Positions 36,979-46,198 are shown, counted from the first letter of the stretch. The stretch is DNA of 64,000 nt from Paraburkholderia largidicola (GCF_013426895.1 NZ_AP023174.1:1-64000), one strand, 5' to 3'. Program-made: numbers and translations. The notes: generated from the sequence alone by a model not told the origin.

Positions 36979-38400
36979 ATGATCCGAAAGCCTTCCAAGC
37001 CCGCTTCGCCACAGCGTTCGCGCGACGCCCGTCTGCCGGCGCTGCATCTGGCGCCCGAATCCCTCGGCTTCGCGCTCGACTGCGCAGCGCAAGCCGTTGG
37101 CGCCGTGCGCCAGGGCGCGGCGCTGCCTGCTGCGTTGCAGTCGGTCTTCATGTCGTTGCCGGAGAGCGCCGCGACGGCGTCGCGCGGCGCCGTGCAGGAC
37201 ATCGCGTACCGGACGATGCGCCGGCTCGGCACGGCCGAATGGCTGGTCGCGAAACTCGTGCGCAAGGCGCCGCCCCCGCATATTGCGCACGTGCTCGCGT
37301 GCGCGCTCGCCTTGCTGACCGATGAAGCGAGTAGCGCGGCCTACGCGCCCTTCACAGTCGTCGATCAGGCTGTCGACGCGATTGGCGCGCGGCGCGAGTT
37401 CGCGTTTGCGAAAGGGCTCGTGAACGCAGTGCTGCGCAACTTCTTGCGTGAGCGCGAGGCGTTGCTGTCCGATGCAAAGAACAACGCTGTCGCTCACTGG
37501 AACTATCCGGTCTGGTGGATCGACGCCGTCCGCAACGCGTGGCCCGATACATGGCAGGACATGCTTGACGCAGGCAACAGCCAGGGTCCGCTGACGCTGC
37601 GCGTGAACGCGCGCCGCTCCACCGTCGAAGCCTACCTGCAAACGTTGCGCGAGCATCAGATTGCCGCGACTCAGGCAGGCGACCACGCCGTGCGTCTCGA
37701 CACGCCGATGCCCGTCGACCGCATTCCCGGTTTCAGCGAGGGCGTCGTCTCGGTGCAGGACGCAGGCGCGCAACTGGCCGCGCAGTGGCTCGGCGTGCGC
37801 GACGGCATGCGCGTGCTGGATGCGTGCGCGGCGCCCGGCGGCAAGACGGGCCATCTGCTCGAAATCGCGGACATCGAACTGATCGCGCTGGAAAGCGACG
37901 CGACGCGCGCGCGACGCATTGGCGAGAACCTGCAGCGTCTGGGCCTGAAGGCGAACGTGCGGGTCGGCGATGCAGGCGATCCGGCACAATGGCACGACAC
38001 CGCCGACCAGCCTTTCGATCGGATTCTCGCCGACGTGCCCTGCTCGGCGTCGGGCATCGTGCGCCGTCATCCCGACATTCGCTGGCTGCGCCGCGCGTCG
38101 GATATTCCCGCGCTCGTCGAAGAACAGCGCCGCATTCTCGAAGCGCTGTGGCCGCTCGTCGAAACGGGCGGCGAGTTGCTGTACGTTACGTGCTCGATCT
38201 TTCCGGAAGAAGGCGAGTTACAGGCTCAGTGGTTTGGAAACCAGCACGCGGATGCGGTACGATTGGACGCGCCGGGGCAACTGCTCCCAGCAGTCGCCCG
38301 CGCGCCCGCCGACGTATCGGCTGGTTCCCGCGCCGGACAAAGCACTGGTTCGAGCTTAGACCACGACGGATTCTTCTACGCGCGCTTTCAGAAACGGTGA
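36979..38400 (+). CDS. rsmB: 16S rRNA m5C967 methyltransferase RsmB
   Basis: A 473-residue enzyme with an N-terminal NusB-like RNA-binding domain (about 25-175) and a C-terminal SAM-dependent m5C methyltransferase domain. Visible motifs are VLDACAAPGGKTGHLLEIAD (SAM site), DVPCSASGIVRRHPDIRW (first cysteine) and YVTCSIFPEEGELQ (nucleophile cysteine). The start used is the ATG at 36979 (MIRKPSKPAS). Its stop overlaps the next gene in GTGA. It modifies C967 of 16S rRNA during 30S maturation. Confidence 0.94.
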   Translation: MIRKPSKPASPQRSRDARLPALHLAPESLGFALDCAAQAVGAVRQGAALPAALQSVFMSLPESAATASRGAVQDIAYRTMRRLGTAEWLVAKLVRKAPPPHIAHVLACALALLTDEASSAAYAPFTVVDQAVDAIGARREFAFAKGLVNAVLRNFLREREALLSDAKNNAVAHWNYPVWWIDAVRNAWPDTWQDMLDAGNSQGPLTLRVNARRSTVEAYLQTLREHQIAATQAGDHAVRLDTPMPVDRIPGFSEGVVSVQDAGAQLAAQWLGVRDGMRVLDACAAPGGKTGHLLEIADIELIALESDATRARRIGENLQRLGLKANVRVGDAGDPAQWHDTADQPFDRILADVPCSASGIVRRHPDIRWLRRASDIPALVEEQRRILEALWPLVETGGELLYVTCSIFPEEGELQAQWFGNQHADAVRLDAPGQLLPAVARAPADVSAGSRAGQSTGSSLDHDGFFYARFQKR

Positions 38401-38987
38401 TCATCAAACGCTTTCTTCCGCTACGGCTCGTGGCCGCGCTCTGGATTGCGCTGGCCCTTTGCCTCACGGCAGCCGGGCCGGCGCGAGCCGAATCGATCGC
38501 CGTGCAGCGCGCGTCCCTGCAATCCGACGGCAGCGGCTGGAGCCTGGATGCGCGTTTCGAATTCGAGCTGAACAGCAATCTCGAAGACGCCGTCAACAAA
38601 GGCATACCGGTTTACTTCACAACGGACTTCGAACTGAGCCGGCCCCGCTGGTACTGGTTCGACGAACAGCCGGTGAGCGTCTCGCAAAGCATTCGGCTTT
38701 CCTTTCAGCCACTGACACGCGAGTACCGCGTGTCGACGGGCGGTCTGCAGCTCGGCTTCGCTTCGCTGAACGAGGCGCTGTCCGTCATCAAGCATGTCAC
38801 GTCATGGCATGTGATCGATCGCAATCAGGTTCATGCGGGAGAAACGTACACTGCATCGGTGCGCATGCAGCTGGATATCGCACTGATGCCCAAGCCGTTC
38901 CAGATCGACGCGGTCAACAACCGCGACTGGAATCTCGCTTCCGACTGGAAGCGCTTTACCTTCACGGTGACCGAACGTGCTAAATAA
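38397..38987 (+). CDS. Secreted DUF4390 protein
   Basis: A 196-residue protein with an N-terminal signal peptide (LRLVAALWIALALCLTAAG, cleavage after PARA near residue 31) and a beta-rich mature domain of the DUF4390 family. The function is unknown. It is conserved between rsmB and an NtrY-type kinase in Burkholderiaceae, so a link to envelope sensing by that kinase is plausible. The GTG start at 38397 overlaps the rsmB stop, and its own end overlaps the kinase start by 11 nt, so three genes are coupled. Confidence 0.85.
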   Translation: MIIKRFLPLRLVAALWIALALCLTAAGPARAESIAVQRASLQSDGSGWSLDARFEFELNSNLEDAVNKGIPVYFTTDFELSRPRWYWFDEQPVSVSQSIRLSFQPLTREYRVSTGGLQLGFASLNEALSVIKHVTSWHVIDRNQVHAGETYTASVRMQLDIALMPKPFQIDAVNNRDWNLASDWKRFTFTVTERAK

Positions 38988-41400
38988 AGTGCGCCGCGCC
39001 ACCAGTGTCGGCAGTCTCGTTCTCCGGCTGCTGGTGTCGACGGTGGCCGTCACGGCCGTCCTGCTGCTCGTGCTGCTCGCAGCCGCGAGCGCGAATACCG
39101 AGTTCTTCGATCGCTACTACGGCTGGCTCTATGCGGCCAACGTCGCTGTCGCGCTGATCTTCATGCTGATCGTCGCGGTGCTCGTCGTCATCATCGTCAC
39201 ACGCTTACGCAAGGGCAAGTTCGGCACACGGCTGCTGGCAAAGCTTGCGTTCTTCTTCGCGCTGGTCGGCGTGGTGCCGGGCGGCATCATCTACATCGTG
39301 TCGTATCAGTTCGTGTCGCGCAGTATCGAGTCGTGGTTCGACGTGAATGTCGAAACCGCGTTGACCTCCGGGCTGAACCTCGGACGCGGCATGCTCGACG
39401 CGTCGCTGTCCGATCTGCAAACCAAAGGCCGCCTGATGGCCGAGCAGCTCGCGAGCGCGGATTCCGCGGGCACGACGCTCACGCTTTTGCGTTTGCGCGA
39501 CCAGTTCGGCGTGCAGGATGCGACGATTGTCGAACCGTCGCGCAGTATGTCGGGCCCGACGCCGGATATGCACGTGGTGGCGCAGGCGACCAGCAATTAC
39601 GCGTCGCTGGTGCCGAGCGATCTGCCCACGCCGATCATGATCGAACAGGCGCGTGGTCGCGGCTTCGCGTCGATCGAAGGCGAAGTGGACGGCGATCCGA
39701 AAGCGCGCGGCGCAAAGGGCGCATTGCGTCTGCGCATCGTGCAGCGCATTCCCGACGCCAACGCCTCGCAGTTGCAGCCAACCGAGCGCTTCCTGCAACT
39801 CACGCAGCCCGTGTCGCAATCATTGGCGCGCAACGCGGATGCGGTGCAGCGCGCGTATCGCGAATATCAGGAAAAAGCGATCGGGCGCACGGGCTTGCGC
39901 AAGATGTACATCGGCACGCTGACGCTTGCGCTGTTCCTCGCGACCTTCATCGCGATGATGCTTGCGCTCGCGCTCGGCAATCAGCTCGCGCGGCCGCTGT
40001 TCCTGCTCGCGCAAGGCACGAAGGAAGTGACGGAAGGCGACTACACGCCGAAGCGCGAAATCAAGTCGCGCGACGAACTCGGCTTCCTCACGCAGTCGTT
40101 CAATGCGATGACGCGGCAGTTGTCGGAAGCGCGCGCAGCTGTCGAAGCGAACCGCGTTGCACTCGAACATTCGAAGGCGTACCTCGAAAGCATTCTTGCT
40201 AATCTGACCGCGGGCGTGTTCGTATTCGACCGGCAGTTCCGCCTGACGACGGCCAATCGCGGTGCGGAACGCATCTTCCGTCAGCCGTTCGCGTCGTTGT
40301 TCGGTTCGTCGCTGGATCGCATCAGCGTGTTGAGCGAGTTCGGCGCGATGGTGCGCAAGGCGTTCGCGGATCTCGAAGCGGCAGGCGGCGGCGAACAGGA
40401 CGACACAGGGCACTGGCAGCAGCAGATGGCGCTGCAGGTTCCGGGCGAAGCCGATCCGCTGACACTGCTCGTGCGCGGCGCACGGCTCGTGTCGGCAGCG
40501 GGCAGCGACAGCGACGATGAAGAGACGTCCGGTTACGTCGTCGTGTTCGACGATATTTCCGACGTGATCTCCGCGCAGCGTTCGATCGCATGGGGCGAAG
40601 TCGCGCGGCGTCTCGCGCATGAGATCAAGAATCCGCTTACGCCGATCCAGCTTTCGGCGGAGCGCTTGCAGATGAAGCTCACCGACAAGCTCTCGCCATC
40701 GGATGCAGACGTATTGAAGCGCGGTGCCACTACAATCGTGAATCAGGTCGCCGCGATGAAGCAGATGGTCGACGATTTCCGCGACTATGCGCGCACGCCG
40801 CCTGCCGTGCTTTCGAATCTGCAACTGAACGAACTCGTCAGCGAAGTGCTGACGTTGTATGGAATCGAAGAAGGCAAGAGTCCGATTGTCGTCGAATTGG
40901 CGGACTTGCCCGTTATACGTGGTGACGCGACGCAATTGCGTCAGGTGATCCATAACCTGCTGCAGAACGCGCAGGACGCTGTTGCCGATATCGGGCAACC
41001 CCGTGTGTTGCTCGAAACGAGGACAGTAGAATATGGCGATCCCGACGCAGAGGGCAAAGTGAGCGTTGCGGTGCGATTGACCGTGTCGGACAACGGTCCG
41101 GGCTTCCCCGCGCGCATCCTCACGCGTGCGTTCGAACCTTACGTGACGACCAAGGCCAAAGGAACAGGTCTTGGACTCGCCATGGTCAAGAAGATCGTCG
41201 ATGAACACGGCGCACGAATCGACATTCGCAATCGTCTGAAAGCGGGCGATGTGATTGAGGGCGCGCAAATTTCGATCCTCTTCCTACAACTCGCAGACAA
41301 CAAGGCTGCGGCGCCTGGAAGCGGGCCGCAGGCGGTGCACGGCAGTGGCGGTGCATCGCAGGGAAAGACAAAAGCAACAGTGCAGACAAGGGCAGCTTAA
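38977..41400 (+). CDS. ntrY: NtrY-type membrane histidine kinase
   Basis: An 807-residue sensor kinase. Two or three N-terminal transmembrane helices (about 15-40, 50-75 and 88-110) are followed by a periplasmic region, another helix near 310-335 and a HAMP segment (NQLARPLFLLAQGTKEV). A PAS domain spans about 390-510. The HisKA motif LAHEIKNPLTPIQLSAERL contains phosphoacceptor H548, and the ATPase has NLLQNAQDAV, DNGPGFP and TKAKGTGLGLAMVKKI. This is the NtrY layout for nitrogen or envelope/redox signals. The GTG start overlaps the DUF4390 gene. The response-regulator gene begins immediately after its stop. Confidence 0.93.
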   Translation: MLNKVRRATSVGSLVLRLLVSTVAVTAVLLLVLLAAASANTEFFDRYYGWLYAANVAVALIFMLIVAVLVVIIVTRLRKGKFGTRLLAKLAFFFALVGVVPGGIIYIVSYQFVSRSIESWFDVNVETALTSGLNLGRGMLDASLSDLQTKGRLMAEQLASADSAGTTLTLLRLRDQFGVQDATIVEPSRSMSGPTPDMHVVAQATSNYASLVPSDLPTPIMIEQARGRGFASIEGEVDGDPKARGAKGALRLRIVQRIPDANASQLQPTERFLQLTQPVSQSLARNADAVQRAYREYQEKAIGRTGLRKMYIGTLTLALFLATFIAMMLALALGNQLARPLFLLAQGTKEVTEGDYTPKREIKSRDELGFLTQSFNAMTRQLSEARAAVEANRVALEHSKAYLESILANLTAGVFVFDRQFRLTTANRGAERIFRQPFASLFGSSLDRISVLSEFGAMVRKAFADLEAAGGGEQDDTGHWQQQMALQVPGEADPLTLLVRGARLVSAAGSDSDDEETSGYVVVFDDISDVISAQRSIAWGEVARRLAHEIKNPLTPIQLSAERLQMKLTDKLSPSDADVLKRGATTIVNQVAAMKQMVDDFRDYARTPPAVLSNLQLNELVSEVLTLYGIEEGKSPIVVELADLPVIRGDATQLRQVIHNLLQNAQDAVADIGQPRVLLETRTVEYGDPDAEGKVSVAVRLTVSDNGPGFPARILTRAFEPYVTTKAKGTGLGLAMVKKIVDEHGARIDIRNRLKAGDVIEGAQISILFLQLADNKAAAPGSGPQAVHGSGGASQGKTKATVQTRAA

Positions 41401-42090
41401 ATGGCAACCATCCTGGTGGTAGATGATGAAATGGGCATCCGGGAATTGCTCTCGGAGATCCTGAGCGACGAAGGGCATGTCGTGGAGGTCGCGGAGAACG
41501 CGCAGGAGGCGCGCGACTACCGGCAACGCCTGGCACCCGATCTGGTGCTGCTCGACATCTGGATGCCCGATACCGACGGCGTCACCTTGCTCAAGGAATG
41601 GGCCGCGCAAGCGCTGCTCACGATGCCCGTCATCATGATGTCGGGTCACGCGACCATCGATACTGCGGTCGAAGCGACAAAGATCGGCGCGCTCAATTTC
41701 CTTGAAAAGCCGATCGCGCTGCAGAAGCTGCTGAAGGCCGTCGAGCAGGGACTCGCGCGCGGCAGCGCGGCGCCCGCGGCGGGCGGCATGGCAGCGAAGC
41801 CGGCGATCGCGACGAATGCGTCGGCGGTGGCATCGGCGGCTGCATTGCCGATGATGTCGGCGGACAGTCTGAGCGGCGGCATGCTGTCCGCGCAGACGGC
41901 GTCGATTTCATTCGACATTCCTCTGCGCGACGCCCGCGATGCATTCGAGCGCGCGTACTTCGAGTATCACCTTGCGCGCGAGAACGGCAGCATGACGCGC
42001 GTCGCGGAAAAGACCGGGCTGGAGCGAACGCATTTGTATCGCAAGCTCAAGCAGCTGGGCGTCGATCTCGGCAAGAACAAGGGCGAATAA
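41401..42090 (+). CDS. NtrX-like response regulator without AAA+ domain
   Basis: A 229-residue regulator. The receiver domain (1-120) has the acidic pocket VVDDE, phosphoacceptor D52 in LLDIWMPD and K103 in FLEKPIAL, all close to NtrX. An Ala/Met-rich linker follows (about 120-175), then a Fis-type HTH (about 178-225, ENGSMTRVAEKTGLERTHLY). The central sigma-54-activating AAA+ domain of classical NtrX (about 240 residues) is absent, so it cannot activate sigma-54 promoters; it may bind DNA directly. The DNA reads through without a frameshift. Confidence 0.88.
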   Translation: MATILVVDDEMGIRELLSEILSDEGHVVEVAENAQEARDYRQRLAPDLVLLDIWMPDTDGVTLLKEWAAQALLTMPVIMMSGHATIDTAVEATKIGALNFLEKPIALQKLLKAVEQGLARGSAAPAAGGMAAKPAIATNASAVASAAALPMMSADSLSGGMLSAQTASISFDIPLRDARDAFERAYFEYHLARENGSMTRVAEKTGLERTHLYRKLKQLGVDLGKNKGE

Positions 42091-42119
42091 ACGCGCCTCA
42101 AGTTTTTTTCGGGAGGGGC

Positions 42120-42148
42120 TTGAGAAACGCAAAAGTGCTTGCTATACT
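42120..42148 (+). promoter_or_regulatory. Promoter of tRNA-Phe
   Basis: TTGAGA (42120-42125), exactly 17 nt, then TATACT (42143-42148), 14 nt before the mature tRNA 5' end. Confidence 0.88.
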
Positions 42149-42162
42149 CTCGCTTCTTCGTT

Positions 42163-42238
42163 GGCCCGGTAGCTCAGTTGGTAGAGCAGCGGATTGAAAA
42201 TCCGCGTGTCGGTGGTTCGATTCCGCCCCAGGCCACCA
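42163..42238 (+). tRNA. tRNA-Phe (anticodon GAA)
   Basis: A 76-nt cloverleaf. The anticodon stem GCGGA / TCCGC encloses loop TTGAAAA (anticodon GAA). The T-stem is GGTGG / CCGCC, the discriminator is A and CCA is encoded. The acceptor GGCCCGG / CCAGGCC has one mismatch, C5 opposite A68 (42167 and 42230). All other pairs are normal. Confidence 0.96.
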
Positions 42239-42244
42239 GGATTC

Positions 42245-42279
42245 AGCCCCAGGAAATCGCAAGATTCCTGGGGCTTTTC
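42245..42279 (+). terminator. Terminator after tRNA-Phe
   Basis: AGCCCCAGGAA (42245-42255) pairs with TTCCTGGGGCT (42265-42275), followed by TTTTCC. Confidence 0.9.
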
Positions 42280-42480
42280 CTATTTGCGGGCAACATACCG
42301 GTTCGTTGCGACGCATGAGCGGTGCAGCGGCCGCGAGCGAGCCTCGGCTGCGCATGATAAAATCCCGCTGTATCAAGGACTTGCCACGTGTTCTTCGCAA
42401 GTCCTTTTTCGTTTCAGGTCCAAGGCATCGTGTAGCGTGAAACGCTCTGGCGGACGATCAACGGTATAAGCCACAGCAGA
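42280..42480. other. Inter-terminator segment before queC
   Basis: No gene is seen here. A second terminator-like hairpin lies at 42375-42411, and a TAAAAT (42358-42363) just before it could be a -10 box. Nothing else was recognised up to the queC promoter candidate. Confidence 0.4.
42375..42411 (+). terminator. Second hairpin terminator downstream of tRNA-Phe
   Basis: AAGGACTTGC (42375-42384) pairs with GCAAGTCCTT (42397-42406), followed by TTTC. It does not follow any gene directly, so it either backs up the tRNA terminator or ends a short transcript. Confidence 0.75.
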
Positions 42481-42508
42481 TTGGCGCGCGAAAGCCGCCG
42501 CCTATACT
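42481..42508 (+). promoter_or_regulatory. Candidate queC promoter
   Basis: TTGGCG (42481-42486), 16 nt, then TATACT (42503-42508), about 120 nt before the queC GTG. No preQ1 riboswitch motif was recognised in between. Confidence 0.55.
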
Positions 42509-42630
42509 GCTTGAGCCAATGTCCGTGCCGGCCAGCGCCGAAGGGTCTCAAACAGGTCGCGAGGCCGGCCGCGAGCCGCCGCTCGCGCAAGGCCGCTGGC
42601 GCACGCAATCAACCTACACGGAGTTTCACG

Positions 42631-43362
42631 GTGACCCGCAAAGACGCCAAGAGTAGCGCGCTCGTGCTGTTTTCCGGTGGCCAGGATTCGGCCACGTGCC
42701 TCGCCTGGGCGCTGGATCGATATGAAACGGTCGAAACGCTGGGTTTCGACTATGGCCAGCGGCATCGCGTCGAACTCGAATGCCGCGAGGGATTTCGCAG
42801 CGCAGTGGCGCGCACGTTCCCCGAGTGGGGCAAACGGCTCGGCGACGATCACATGATCGATCTGTCGGTGCTAGGCTCGATCAGCGATACCGCCATGACG
42901 CGTGAGATCGAGATCCACGCCGCATCGAATGGCCTGCCGAATACGTTTGTGCCCGGCCGCAACCTGATGTTCATGACGATCGCCGCGGCCATTGCGTATC
43001 GGCGTGGATTGCGCGTGCTGGTCGGCGGCATGTGCGAGACGGATTTCTCCGGCTACCCGGATTGCCGCGACGACACGATGAAAGCGCTGCAAGTCGCGCT
43101 GAACCTCGGCATGGACAGCCGCTTCGTGCTGGAGACGCCGCTGATGTGGATCGACAAGGCCGATACGTGGCGCCTCGCGCATGAGCTGGGCGGCGAAGAA
43201 CTGGTCGAACTGATTCGCGTCGAGACGCACACGTGCTATCTCGGCGAGCGCGCGGAACTGCATGCGTGGGGTTTCGGCTGTGGCGAGTGCCCTGCCTGCC
43301 GTTTGCGCAAGCGCGGTTACGAGGCGTATCTGAACGGCGAGCAGGTCACGGAACCCGCTTGA
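42631..43362 (+). CDS. queC: 7-cyano-7-deazaguanine synthase
   Basis: A 243-residue ATP-dependent enzyme that turns 7-carboxy-7-deazaguanine into preQ0 for queuosine. The PP-loop is [13 protein letters not shown] near residue 12. The C-terminal zinc cysteines are in [14 protein letters not shown], preceded by ETHTCYLGE. The GTG at 42631 (VTRKDAK) has ACGGAG 7 nt before it and gives the usual family length. With queE and queD it forms a biosynthetic run. Confidence 0.95.
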   Translation: MTRKDAKSSALVLFSGGQDSATCLAWALDRYETVETLGFDYGQRHRVELECREGFRSAVARTFPEWGKRLGDDHMIDLSVLGSISDTAMTREIEIHAASNGLPNTFVPGRNLMFMTIAAAIAYRRGLRVLVGGMCETDFSGYPDCRDDTMKALQVALNLGMDSRFVLETPLMWIDKADTWRLAHELGGEELVELIRVETHTCYLGERAELHAWGFGCGECPACRLRKRGYEAYLNGEQVTEPA

Positions 43363-43438
43363 GCGGCGTAGGCAACAAAGAGCACGCGGCACAAGCGCAC
43401 ATCAACAGAGCTTCACGGAGCATCGGGCAGAAAGCAGC

Positions 43439-44071
43439 ATGACGTACGCGGTCAAGGAAATCTTCTACACGTTGCAGGGCGAGGGCGCGAACGCCGGGCG
43501 CCCGGCTGTGTTTTGCCGGTTCGCCGGATGCAATCTGTGGTCGGGCCGCGAAGAAGATCGCGGCGACGCAGTGTGCAAGTTCTGCGACACCGATTTCGTC
43601 GGCACCGACGGCGAGAACGGCGGCAAGTTCCGCACGCCCGAAGAACTCGCGGCGAAGATTGCGTCGTTGTGGCCGGAAGGCGAAGGCCAGCGTTTTGTCG
43701 TGTGCACGGGCGGCGAGCCGATGTTGCAGATCGACCAGCCGCTCGTCGATGCATTGCACGCTCAAGGCTTTGAAATCGCGATCGAAACGAATGGTTCGCT
43801 CCCGGTGCTCGACACGATCGACTGGATCTGTGTGAGCCCGAAGGCCGACGCGCCGCTCGTGCAGACCAGAGGCAACGAACTGAAAGTAGTCGTGCCGCAA
43901 GAAAACCAGCGCCTCGCCGAGTACGCGAAGCTCGACTTCGAGTATTTTCTCGTCCAGCCGATGGACGGCCCGTCGCGCGATATCAATACGAAGCTCGCCA
44001 TCGACTGGTGCAAGCGTCATCCTCAATGGCGGCTGTCGATGCAGACTCACAAGTACCTGAACATTCCCTGA
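43439..44071 (+). CDS. queE: 7-carboxy-7-deazaguanine synthase
   Basis: A 210-residue radical SAM enzyme converting 6-carboxytetrahydropterin to 7-carboxy-7-deazaguanine. The iron-sulfur cluster cysteines are spaced as the expanded Cx14Cx2C form (C31, C46, C49). The pterin substrate region is FYTLQGEGANAGRP (9-22), and the SAM-binding segment is CTGGEPMLQ near 92. It lies between queC and queD. Confidence 0.94.
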   Translation: MTYAVKEIFYTLQGEGANAGRPAVFCRFAGCNLWSGREEDRGDAVCKFCDTDFVGTDGENGGKFRTPEELAAKIASLWPEGEGQRFVVCTGGEPMLQIDQPLVDALHAQGFEIAIETNGSLPVLDTIDWICVSPKADAPLVQTRGNELKVVVPQENQRLAEYAKLDFEYFLVQPMDGPSRDINTKLAIDWCKRHPQWRLSMQTHKYLNIP

Positions 44072-44077
44072 TTTGCC

Positions 44078-44524
44078 GTGCTGACGATTACACGAAAACT
44101 CGAATTCGACGCGGGCCACCGCATTCCCGATCACCGCAGCCAGTGCCGTAACCTGCACGGCCATCGCTACGTGCTCGAAATCACGCTGCAAGGCGATCTC
44201 GTCGAAACGGAAGGCGCGCCGGATCGCGGCATGGTCATGGATTTCGCCGACGTGAAGGCGCTCGCGAACGAGCATCTCGTCGACAAGTGGGATCACGCGT
44301 TTCTCGTCTATGAAGGCGATACGCAGGTGCGCGGCTTTCTCGAATCGATGGCCGGCCACAAGACGATCGTGCTCGACCGCATTCCGACCGTCGAGAACCT
44401 CGCGGCCGTTGCGTTCGACATTCTCGCGAACGTCTACGACGCGCACTACGGCGTCAATCTGCGGCTGCACAAGGTGCGTCTGTATGAGACGCCAAATTGC
44501 TGGGCTGACGTCGTCCGCGACTAA
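44078..44524 (+). CDS. queD: 6-carboxytetrahydropterin synthase
   Basis: A 148-residue enzyme of the 6-pyruvoyl-tetrahydropterin synthase fold that makes 6-carboxytetrahydropterin from dihydroneopterin triphosphate. The zinc histidines are H14, H27 and H29 (FDAGHR and NLHGHRY), and the catalytic cysteine is C23. The GTG start is 6 nt after the queE stop. It is the last gene of the queuosine precursor run; the preQ0 reductase gene queF is not in this window. Confidence 0.95.
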   Translation: MLTITRKLEFDAGHRIPDHRSQCRNLHGHRYVLEITLQGDLVETEGAPDRGMVMDFADVKALANEHLVDKWDHAFLVYEGDTQVRGFLESMAGHKTIVLDRIPTVENLAAVAFDILANVYDAHYGVNLRLHKVRLYETPNCWADVVRD

Positions 44525-44708
44525 ACGGGTTATTGTCACGGTATGATCGTTTCGATAACCACACGGAGCGAGACATGCCGGTCACCGCGCTACGCTGCGG
44601 GCTCGACGCCCGCCACCATCCTCTAGTTGTTGACGTCGGCCTTTCGGGCCGCGTCGTCTTTTGCTCCAGCCTGTCTGCGGCTGTGCGTCCCGTCGAAGGA
44701 GACGCGCG

Positions 44709-45491
44709 ATGAGCACCTTCACGAATCCACTCAAGCTGCGCCTCAAGGATCCGGACCCGCTGTTCGGCTTGTGGCTGTCGCTGGGCAGCGATAGCGCGGC
44801 GGAAGCGCTCGCGCACGCCGGCTTCGACTGGCTGCTGATCGACATGGAGCATGCGCCCAACGACAGCAGCGACGTCACCGGGCAATTGCGCGCGATTGCT
44901 GCGGCGCATCTGCCGACCGAACCCGTCGTGCGTCTGCCTGCCGTTGAGCAGTGGCTCGTCAAGCGCGTGCTCGATGCGGGCGCACGCACGCTGATGTTTC
45001 CGAACATCGAGACGGCTGACGAAGCGGCTCATGCCGTCCGCCTGACGCAATACGCGACCGTCGACGCACCGGACGGTCTGCGTGGCGTCGCAGGCGCGGT
45101 GCGCGCTGCCGCTTACGGCATGCGGCGCGATTATCTGCAGAACGCGAACGCGCAGATCGCGAACATCGTGCAGATCGAATCGCAACGCGCGCTCGCGAAT
45201 CTGGAGCAGATCGCGGCGACGCCGGGCGTCGATTGCCTGTTCGTCGGACCGGCTGATCTCGCGGCGAGCCTTGGTCATCTTGGCGATTCGAAACACCCTG
45301 AAGTTCAGGACGCGATGAAGCATATTCTGGACGTCGCGCATCGTGCGCGTGTCGCGACGGGCATCTTTGCGATGGACGTCGCGAGTGCGCGGCAATACAG
45401 GTCGGAAGGCTTCCGCTTCATCGCGCTGGCCGCCGATGTGATGTGGCTGTTGCGCACCACGCGACAGGCACTGCAGGAGGCTCGGTCATGA
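44709..45491 (+). CDS. HpcH/HpaI-family aldolase
   Basis: A 260-residue class II pyruvate-dependent aldolase fold. Typical segments are FGLWLSLGSDSAAEALAHAG (about 19-38), FDWLLIDMEHAP and the metal/pyruvate region VGPADLAASLGHLGD near 180. The family cleaves 2-keto-3-deoxy sugar acids or hydroxy-oxo-heptanedioate to pyruvate plus an aldehyde; the substrate here is not known. The ATG at 44709 has AAGGAG upstream. The stop overlaps the Sel1 gene in ATGA. Confidence 0.9.
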   Translation: MSTFTNPLKLRLKDPDPLFGLWLSLGSDSAAEALAHAGFDWLLIDMEHAPNDSSDVTGQLRAIAAAHLPTEPVVRLPAVEQWLVKRVLDAGARTLMFPNIETADEAAHAVRLTQYATVDAPDGLRGVAGAVRAAAYGMRRDYLQNANAQIANIVQIESQRALANLEQIAATPGVDCLFVGPADLAASLGHLGDSKHPEVQDAMKHILDVAHRARVATGIFAMDVASARQYRSEGFRFIALAADVMWLLRTTRQALQEARS

Positions 45492-46198
45492 AGCTGTTGT
45501 CGTTGCGCGCAATGCGCATTGCAAGCCGTGCCGTCATGCTGACGGCGTTGGCAGCCAGTGCTGCGGCGCATGCGCAAAGCAAGACGCCACCCGCGTCGGA
45601 TATGGAAACGCAAACGGCCGTCGCCGATTACAACGCAGGCAACTTCACGTCCGCGCTCGCCGAGTTTCGCAAGGCCGCGCAGCGTGGCAGTCGCCTCGCC
45701 GAGTTCAACTACGCGATGATGCTGCTCAACGGCGAGGGTGGTCCTGCGAATGTCGAAGAGGGCAAGAAGTGGCTGCGTAAAGCCGCCGACGCGAATATGT
45801 CCCACGCGCAATACGTGTACGGCAAGATGTACGACGATGGCGAGTTCGTGGCGCGGGACCCTGCGGAAGCGCATCAATGGTTTCTGAAGGCTGCGCAGCA
45901 AGGGCACATTCAGGCTGAACTCGCGCTGGCGAACCAGTTTCTCGATGGGCGCGGCACCGCGCGTGATAACCAGCAGGCGTTCTTCTGGTACAAGAAGGCG
46001 GCCGAGGGCGGCGACATGACCGCGCAGTACGTGACGGGATCGTTTTACGAGCGCGGCGGCGACGGCGTGACGCAGAACCTGAACGTCGCGCGAGCCTATT
46101 ACGCCGCGGCGGCCGCGCAGGGCGATCCGGCGGCGCGGCTCAAGTATCAGCAGCTCAGCACTCAACTACGCGAATCGCACGAAGCGAAGCCGCAATAA
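45488..46198 (+). CDS. Secreted Sel1-repeat protein
   Basis: A 236-residue protein with a signal peptide (cleavage after AAHAQ near residue 31) and four to five Sel1-like/TPR repeats, recognisable from AEFNYAMMLLNGEGGP, AQYVYGKMYDDGEFVA, AELALANQFLDGRGTA and AQYVTGSFYERGGDG. Such repeats make helical scaffolds for protein contacts in the periplasm. The partner is unknown. It is coupled to the aldolase gene, but a shared function is not evident. A terminator follows. Confidence 0.9.
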   Translation: MKLLSLRAMRIASRAVMLTALAASAAAHAQSKTPPASDMETQTAVADYNAGNFTSALAEFRKAAQRGSRLAEFNYAMMLLNGEGGPANVEEGKKWLRKAADANMSHAQYVYGKMYDDGEFVARDPAEAHQWFLKAAQQGHIQAELALANQFLDGRGTARDNQQAFFWYKKAAEGGDMTAQYVTGSFYERGGDGVTQNLNVARAYYAAAAAQGDPAARLKYQQLSTQLRESHEAKPQ

